From Rickettsiaceae bacterium (GTDB lineage Bacteria > Pseudomonadota > Alphaproteobacteria > Rickettsiales > Rickettsiaceae): a stretch of 11,473 bases of DNA. The DNA is taken from the NCBI GenBank assembly GCA_022702085.1, contig JAKONF010000089.1, positions 1 through 11,473 of the forward strand. The letters are read 5' to 3'. Position 1 is the stretch's first letter. Each line of letters begins with the position of its first letter. This document shows positions 8,068 through 11,473 of the stretch, one piece after another. The translations under genes and the position numbers were made by a program. The notes under the pieces were generated by a model. It searched no databases and had not been told where the DNA came from. It was given only the letters and a program-made list of their open reading frames with translations.

Positions 8068-8144
8068 TGGTGGGCTTGAGAAGACTTGAACTTCCGACCT
8101 CACGCTTATCAGGCGGGCGCTCTAACCAGCTGAGCTACAAGCCC
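8068..8144 (-). tRNA. tRNA-Ile (anticodon GAT)
   Basis: The complete cloverleaf can be folded by hand: acceptor GGGCTTG/CAAGCCC, D stem GCTC/GAGC, anticodon loop CTGATAA with anticodon GAT, T arm GGAAG-TTCAAGT-CTTCT, discriminator A73 and an encoded CCA (8068-8070). Length is 77 nt including CCA. The anticodon stem is CCCGC/GCGTG, which leaves a C28-U42 mismatch where a Watson-Crick pair is normal. The T stem closes with a G49-U65 wobble. This isoacceptor usually sits in the 16S-23S spacer; here it stands alone between protein genes. Confidence 0.97.
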
Positions 8145-8201
8145 ATCAATATAGGATTCTGTTCGATTAGCTGACAGTATGCCTAGCTAATAAACATAGT
8201 C

Positions 8202-8229
8202 ATTTTATTTAAATATTCGATCCTGTCAA
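8202..8229 (-). promoter_or_regulatory. Sigma-70-like promoter upstream of tRNA-Ile
   Basis: On the minus strand a consensus TTGACA (plus 8224-8229) is separated by 16 nt from TAAAAT (8202-8207), five of six matches to the -10. Transcription would begin near 8195, giving a leader of about 50 nt to be removed by RNase P. With no strong terminator after the tRNA it could also feed the downstream oxidase-like to lolD run. Confidence 0.6.
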
Positions 8230-8263
8230 GAATAAAGCTGTACTAAAGATACTATTTAACATA

Positions 8264-9838
8264 TCAAATATTGACTTTAGCTTCGTTTTGCTCTTTTAGA
8301 TAATTTAATAGCTCTTCCAAAATACCATTTTTGGTCCAAGCTTCAATTTTTGACTTTGTTGAATCAGTGATTTCTTTAATTTTACTAGGATCAATAGTTT
8401 TAGACTTTATATGAGCGAAATATGCCGAGCCATCCTGCATAAAAACAGCTGTATTATGACCAGGCTGAGTTTGAAATATCGCTAATGACAAATCATGAGG
8501 TAATGTTTTGTTAGAGGCAAAGTCATTTCTATTGATACTAAGTTTTTGCTCAACTGTAATGCCATTTTCCACAAGATTTTTCAAGTTTACTTGGCTTGGA
8601 TTATAATTTTTGGCAAGCAAGGCTAAAGCATCATAATTTAATTCTTTTAACTTGTTAGATTCCCAAAGACCAAGCACTTTTTCTCTTACAATACTATATT
8701 CCTCTACTACGCCAGGTTTAATGCGTATAATTTCAACCAATAAAATACCTGATTTATCTTTAAGTTCAACTGGATAAGAGACCTCACCTACGCTCATCTC
8801 AAAAATATTATCAACTAATTCGTTAAAATTATATTTCTGTTCAATATTATCCATCTTTGCTATATCTTGCATTGTTTGACTTTTAAGGTTTAAGCGCCCT
8901 GCTATCTCATCTAATCTAAAACCAGCAGCTACGTTATCTTCAATATTTCTGGCCTCTTCGATTACGATCTGCTCATATTTTTGTTTTTTAATTTTTTCTA
9001 TTATTTGGGGTCTAGCTTTAGTCAAAGTTTGCTTCTCTAAATCTTCTTTATTTTCATTATAAAAATTAACTATTTCTTGATCAGAAACTAATATTTTATT
9101 CTTTAAAAAATCACTAGAAATTTTTAGATATTTCACATCTCGTCTCTCAGGGATAGAAAAAACCTCTACATTATCCTGATAAAATTTTTGTAGTTCTTCT
9201 GGCGTAGGAGCCTTAAATCTTGTAACTTTTTTTTGATTATTTAAATTAATTTTCACTAAATTGACGTTATAAGTTTCAGCTAGATGATTTATGGTGCCTT
9301 GCGTCATTTGCTTTGGAATTATAAATCCTTCAGCAAAAATTTGAATTATCATATTTTTAGTCAGTTCTTTTTTAAAATTATTGATATATTCAGCTTCTGG
9401 TAGTCCTGATTGACGCATAGATGCTTTGAGCATTTTTATATCAAAATTGTTCTTATCATCTTTAAATTGAGGTAAATCACTTAAATATTTTACCACCATA
9501 TTTTCACTTGGCAATAATTCGTAATATTCCGCTAAGTAATTGAGCATTCTCTCATTAACTAATCGCTCTATTATCTCTCTGTCTATACCAAGTTGCTTGA
9601 TCTGCTCTTCATTAAAATTTGTTTGATTCTGTTTTTGAATATGACTGATTATTTCAGCTTTAGTTTTTAAAAATTCGTGATTATTTATGCTTGGTGCGTA
9701 CTTAAATGTTACGATATCGAAATTGTTTGAATCTTGCAATGCATCCTTGACGCCCCAACCAACAAAAGCCAAGGCTAACATCACCAAAAGGACTTTCATT
9801 AAAAAATTATCGGCTATCGATCTTACTTTTTGTAACAT
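8264..9838 (-). CDS. ppiD: PpiD/SurA-N family periplasmic chaperone, parvulin domain apparently absent
   Basis: A 524-aa inner-membrane-anchored periplasmic protein that, by family, helps fold secreted proteins leaving the Sec translocon. A short cytoplasmic stretch precedes one membrane segment at about 13-32 (MKVLLVMLALAFVGWG). The SurA_N-like helical region follows at about 80-180 (GIDREIIERLVNERML; SGLPEAEYINNFKKEL), then FKAPTPEELQKFYQDN and FSIPERRDVKYLKIS (about 208-241). In PpiD a rotamase domain of roughly 90 residues should come next, but the sequence passes in about 35 residues to KARPQIIEKIKKQKYEQ, which matches the region after that domain. The distal part (VDNIFEMSVGEVSYPVE, 342-358) is the second, degenerate domain. 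The length is shorter than the ~620-aa family norm. The ATG at 9838 lacks a visible Shine-Dalgarno. Gene symbol by similarity only. Confidence 0.85.
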   Translation of the reverse strand: MLQKVRSIADNFLMKVLLVMLALAFVGWGVKDALQDSNNFDIVTFKYAPSINNHEFLKTKAEIISHIQKQNQTNFNEEQIKQLGIDREIIERLVNERMLNYLAEYYELLPSENMVVKYLSDLPQFKDDKNNFDIKMLKASMRQSGLPEAEYINNFKKELTKNMIIQIFAEGFIIPKQMTQGTINHLAETYNVNLVKINLNNQKKVTRFKAPTPEELQKFYQDNVEVFSIPERRDVKYLKISSDFLKNKILVSDQEIVNFYNENKEDLEKQTLTKARPQIIEKIKKQKYEQIVIEEARNIEDNVAAGFRLDEIAGRLNLKSQTMQDIAKMDNIEQKYNFNELVDNIFEMSVGEVSYPVELKDKSGILLVEIIRIKPGVVEEYSIVREKVLGLWESNKLKELNYDALALLAKNYNPSQVNLKNLVENGITVEQKLSINRNDFASNKTLPHDLSLAIFQTQPGHNTAVFMQDGSAYFAHIKSKTIDPSKIKEITDSTKSKIEAWTKNGILEELLNYLKEQNEAKVNI

Positions 9839-9857
9839 AATAATTTAATTTAGATAT

Positions 9858-9886
9858 TTGACTAAAAACTTCTTTGCCCTTAAAAT
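9858..9886 (+). promoter_or_regulatory. Sigma-70-like promoter for tpiA-secG-kdsA
   Basis: TTGACT (9858-9863, five of six to consensus) is followed after an ideal 17-nt spacer by TAAAAT (9881-9886, five of six). Initiation near 9893 would leave a leader of about 30 nt before the tpiA ATG. It lies in the 84-bp divergent gap shared with ppiD, whose own promoter must overlap it; a weak TTGCAG-17-TATTTT candidate is present on the other strand. Confidence 0.6.
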
Positions 9887-9922
9887 AATCAACTAACTAA
9901 ACATCTGCAAGTTATTTCTCCT

Positions 9923-10657
9923 ATGAATAAACTTATTATCGCTAATTGGAAGATGAATTTCACTCTTTCGCAAGCATTCTCATTTTGCCAAATTATGCAA
10001 GGCAGTCCAAATATTGATAATCTCATTATTTGCGTTCCATCGCTATATCTCGCCTTGCTAGCTGAAAAATTTCATAAACTTAAATTTGCTGCTCAAAATA
10101 TCAGTGTATACGAGAATTTTGGTGCATACACAGGACAATATTCAAATTTCATGGTTCAAAGTTGTAAAATTGATTATGTTTTACTAGGTCATAGCGAATG
10201 CCGTAAGGCTTTCAATGAAACTAACAGAGATATAAGTATTAAAGTAGCAAATTGCCTAAAAGAAAATTTAATCCCTATTATATGCGTTGGCGAATCTCTT
10301 GCCTCTAGAGATAGTGGCAATCATTTGCAAGATATCATCGATCAATTAACTTGTTCCTTACCACAAAACATAAGTGAAGAAGCGAATATCATCATCGCTT
10401 ATGAGCCCATTTGGGCAATTGGCACAGGTTTAGTGGCCAACGATTGGCAGATTTTGGAAGTATTTACTACTCTTAGTTCTTTTATCCAGCAAAGCTTATT
10501 TGCAAACAAAATACAGTTAGTGTATGGTGGTTCTGCAAACATAGATAATATGAGCAGAATATTGATGCTTGATAATGTTGATGGTTTACTCTTAGGCAAA
10601 GCTTCTTTAAATGTAGAGCAAATGTACGAAATGTTAAATTTTAAAATAATGGAATAA
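9923..10657 (+). CDS. tpiA: Triosephosphate isomerase
   Basis: Interconverts dihydroxyacetone phosphate and glyceraldehyde 3-phosphate as a cytoplasmic (beta/alpha)8 dimer. The 244-aa protein has all catalytic residues: Asn8 and Lys10 in NWKMN, His90 in LLGHSE, Glu161 in AYEPIWAIGTG and the phosphate-binding YGGSAN at 201-206. CVGE (121-124) is also conserved. Minor departures are HSECRK for the usual HSERR and GAYTGQ for GAYTGE. The length is normal and the active site is intact. The start at 9923 gives the standard N-terminus, although the upstream TTTCTCCT is not a Shine-Dalgarno. It is followed by secG after 3 nt. In an intracellular bacterium with little glycolysis it would mainly connect imported or glycerol-derived triose phosphates with lipid and gluconeogenic routes; that role is inference. 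Confidence 0.96.
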   Translation: MNKLIIANWKMNFTLSQAFSFCQIMQGSPNIDNLIICVPSLYLALLAEKFHKLKFAAQNISVYENFGAYTGQYSNFMVQSCKIDYVLLGHSECRKAFNETNRDISIKVANCLKENLIPIICVGESLASRDSGNHLQDIIDQLTCSLPQNISEEANIIIAYEPIWAIGTGLVANDWQILEVFTTLSSFIQQSLFANKIQLVYGGSANIDNMSRILMLDNVDGLLLGKASLNVEQMYEMLNFKIME

Positions 10658-10660
10658 ACA

Positions 10661-10972
10661 ATGCTTGATATATTTCTTTTTATTCATATGGTAATTGCAG
10701 TATTACTAATTGCGGTAATTCTTATGCAAAAAACTGGCTCAGATGGCCTTAGTGGTATAGGTGGTGGTAACAACATGGGTATTGTTAGTCACAGAACAGC
10801 TGCTAATTTTTTGAATAAAATGACAATAGTGTTAGCTGCTATGTTTATGGCTAATGCATTGTTACTCGCTAATCTTTCAACTAGGAGAAATAATAACATA
10901 GATAAAAAATTTGAGCAGCAACTAGATAAAGCTACCTTGCAAGACGAAGCTGCTGTTATTCCAGTAAAATAA
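10661..10972 (+). CDS. secG: Preprotein translocase subunit SecG
   Basis: Small inner-membrane partner of SecYE that eases SecA-driven protein export. The 103-aa protein has two hydrophobic segments (about 2-22 and 52-71) joined by the family's glycine-rich cytoplasmic loop: LMQKTGSDGLSGIGGGN (21-37), then RTAANFLNKMTIVLA. The C-terminal tail of about 30 residues is charged and not conserved in the family. The ATG at 10661 lies 3 nt after the tpiA stop, with a weak GGA upstream, so it is probably translated from the tpiA transcript. The tpiA-secG pairing is common in alphaproteobacteria and supports the call. Confidence 0.93.
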   Translation: MLDIFLFIHMVIAVLLIAVILMQKTGSDGLSGIGGGNNMGIVSHRTAANFLNKMTIVLAAMFMANALLLANLSTRRNNNIDKKFEQQLDKATLQDEAAVIPVK

Positions 10973-10983
10973 GCTATTAAAAT

Positions 10984-11473
10984 ATGGTTACTATGCATAA
11001 AATTATAAATTTATCCAATTTTAAAATCGCCAATAATTTACCATTTACCTTAATTGCTGGTCCTTGCCAAATTGAAAATCTTGATCATTCTTTATTCATG
11101 GCAGATAAATTGGTAAATATCACAACTAAATTAAATATACCATTCATCTATAAATCCTCATTTGATAAAGCCAACCGTACTTCTGCTAATAGTCAAAGAG
11201 GATTAGGTATTGAAGCTGGACTTCGAATTCTAGCTAAAATTAAAACTGAATTTAATTGTCCAGTTATAACTGATGTGCACACCGAAGCTCAATGCGCTAC
11301 TGTGGCAGAAGTGGTAGATATCTTGCAGATTCCAGCTTTTTTGTGTAGGCAAACAGATTTACTTAGAAGTGCTGCTGAAACTGGAAAAATAGTGAATGTC
11401 AAAAAGGGACAATTTTTAGCACCTTGGGATATGAAAAATGTCTATGAAAAATTACTAAGTTTTGGTGCTACTA
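10984..11473 (+). CDS. kdsA: 3-deoxy-8-phosphooctulonate synthase, 5' part, cut by window end
   Basis: Condenses phosphoenolpyruvate with arabinose 5-phosphate to give Kdo-8-phosphate, the precursor of the Kdo sugar of lipopolysaccharide inner core. The first 163 codons are present of about 280 expected. Visible motifs: AGPCQIE (25-31), [12 protein letters not shown] (56-67), VITDVH (94-99), [14 protein letters not shown] (114-127) and [13 protein letters not shown] (138-150). Cys28 in AGPC sits where the metal-dependent class II enzymes have their metal-ligand cysteine; metal-independent enzymes such as that of E. coli have Asn. The other ligands lie beyond the window. Start is ATG at 10984 or ATG three codons later at 10993; neither has a strong Shine-Dalgarno. 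It follows secG by 11 nt. Confidence 0.95.
   Translation, partial: MVTMHKIINLSNFKIANNLPFTLIAGPCQIENLDHSLFMADKLVNITTKLNIPFIYKSSFDKANRTSANSQRGLGIEAGLRILAKIKTEFNCPVITDVHTEAQCATVAEVVDILQIPAFLCRQTDLLRSAAETGKIVNVKKGQFLAPWDMKNVYEKLLSFGAT

Noticed and set aside
10399..10599. Minus-strand open frames opposite tpiA and secG (also 10789-10998)
   Set aside because: Antisense shadows of conserved genes with intact motifs on the plus strand.
1..11473. Search by eye for CRISPR arrays, insertion sequences, toxin-antitoxin pairs, phage genes or defence islands
   Set aside because: Nothing beyond the short repeats listed was seen; gene content and order are those of a conserved chromosomal region, so no novel multi-gene system is claimed.

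Overview
The window looks like a housekeeping stretch of an AT-rich alphaproteobacterial chromosome, most likely from an obligate intracellular Rickettsiales bacterium. The evidence is: roughly one-third G+C by eye; a solitary tRNA-Ile(GAT) with no 16S/23S beside it, as expected where rRNA operons are split; a short mitochondrial/alphaproteobacterial-type prolyl-tRNA synthetase without the editing insertion; a single LolC/E-type permease; and a ppiD | tpiA-secG-kdsA block that resembles the classical alphaproteobacterial tpiA-secG-pyrG-kdsA-eno order. kdsA implies Kdo-containing lipopolysaccharide, which fits Rickettsiaceae/Midichloriaceae-like lineages better than Anaplasmataceae. The genus cannot be fixed from the sequence alone.

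Layout. 1-2296, minus strand: a cold-shock protein gene followed, after an AT-rich 460-bp spacer, by a RhlE-type DEAD-box RNA helicase with a long disordered basic tail and a hairpin terminator at the window edge. The spacer holds a perfect 15-bp-stem hairpin and what looks like a decayed coding remnant. 2420-8144, minus strand, transcribed right to left: tRNA-Ile, an orphan haem-copper-oxidase-like membrane protein, a GNAT acetyltransferase, folE, proS, the lolC/E permease and lolD. From the membrane protein to lolD the genes overlap or nearly touch (overlaps of 17, 4, 4 and 8 nt, one gap of 9 nt), so they probably form one transcript with translational coupling. 8264-9838, minus strand: a PpiD/SurA-N membrane-anchored periplasmic chaperone. 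9923 to the right edge, plus strand: tpiA, secG and the first 163 codons of kdsA, read from a good sigma-70-like promoter in the divergent 84-bp gap.

Together the genes serve envelope biogenesis (LolCD lipoprotein release, SecG secretion, PpiD folding, KdsA lipopolysaccharide), translation (ProRS, tRNA-Ile, RNA helicase, cold-shock protein) and remnants of central metabolism (TpiA, FolE). No mobile element, CRISPR array, toxin-antitoxin pair or defence system is visible. The points worth a second look are modest: a PpiD that seems to lack its parvulin domain, an unpaired orphan oxidase-like subunit, pyrG missing between secG and kdsA, a C-U mismatch in the tRNA anticodon stem, and the unusual csp-rhlE spacer.
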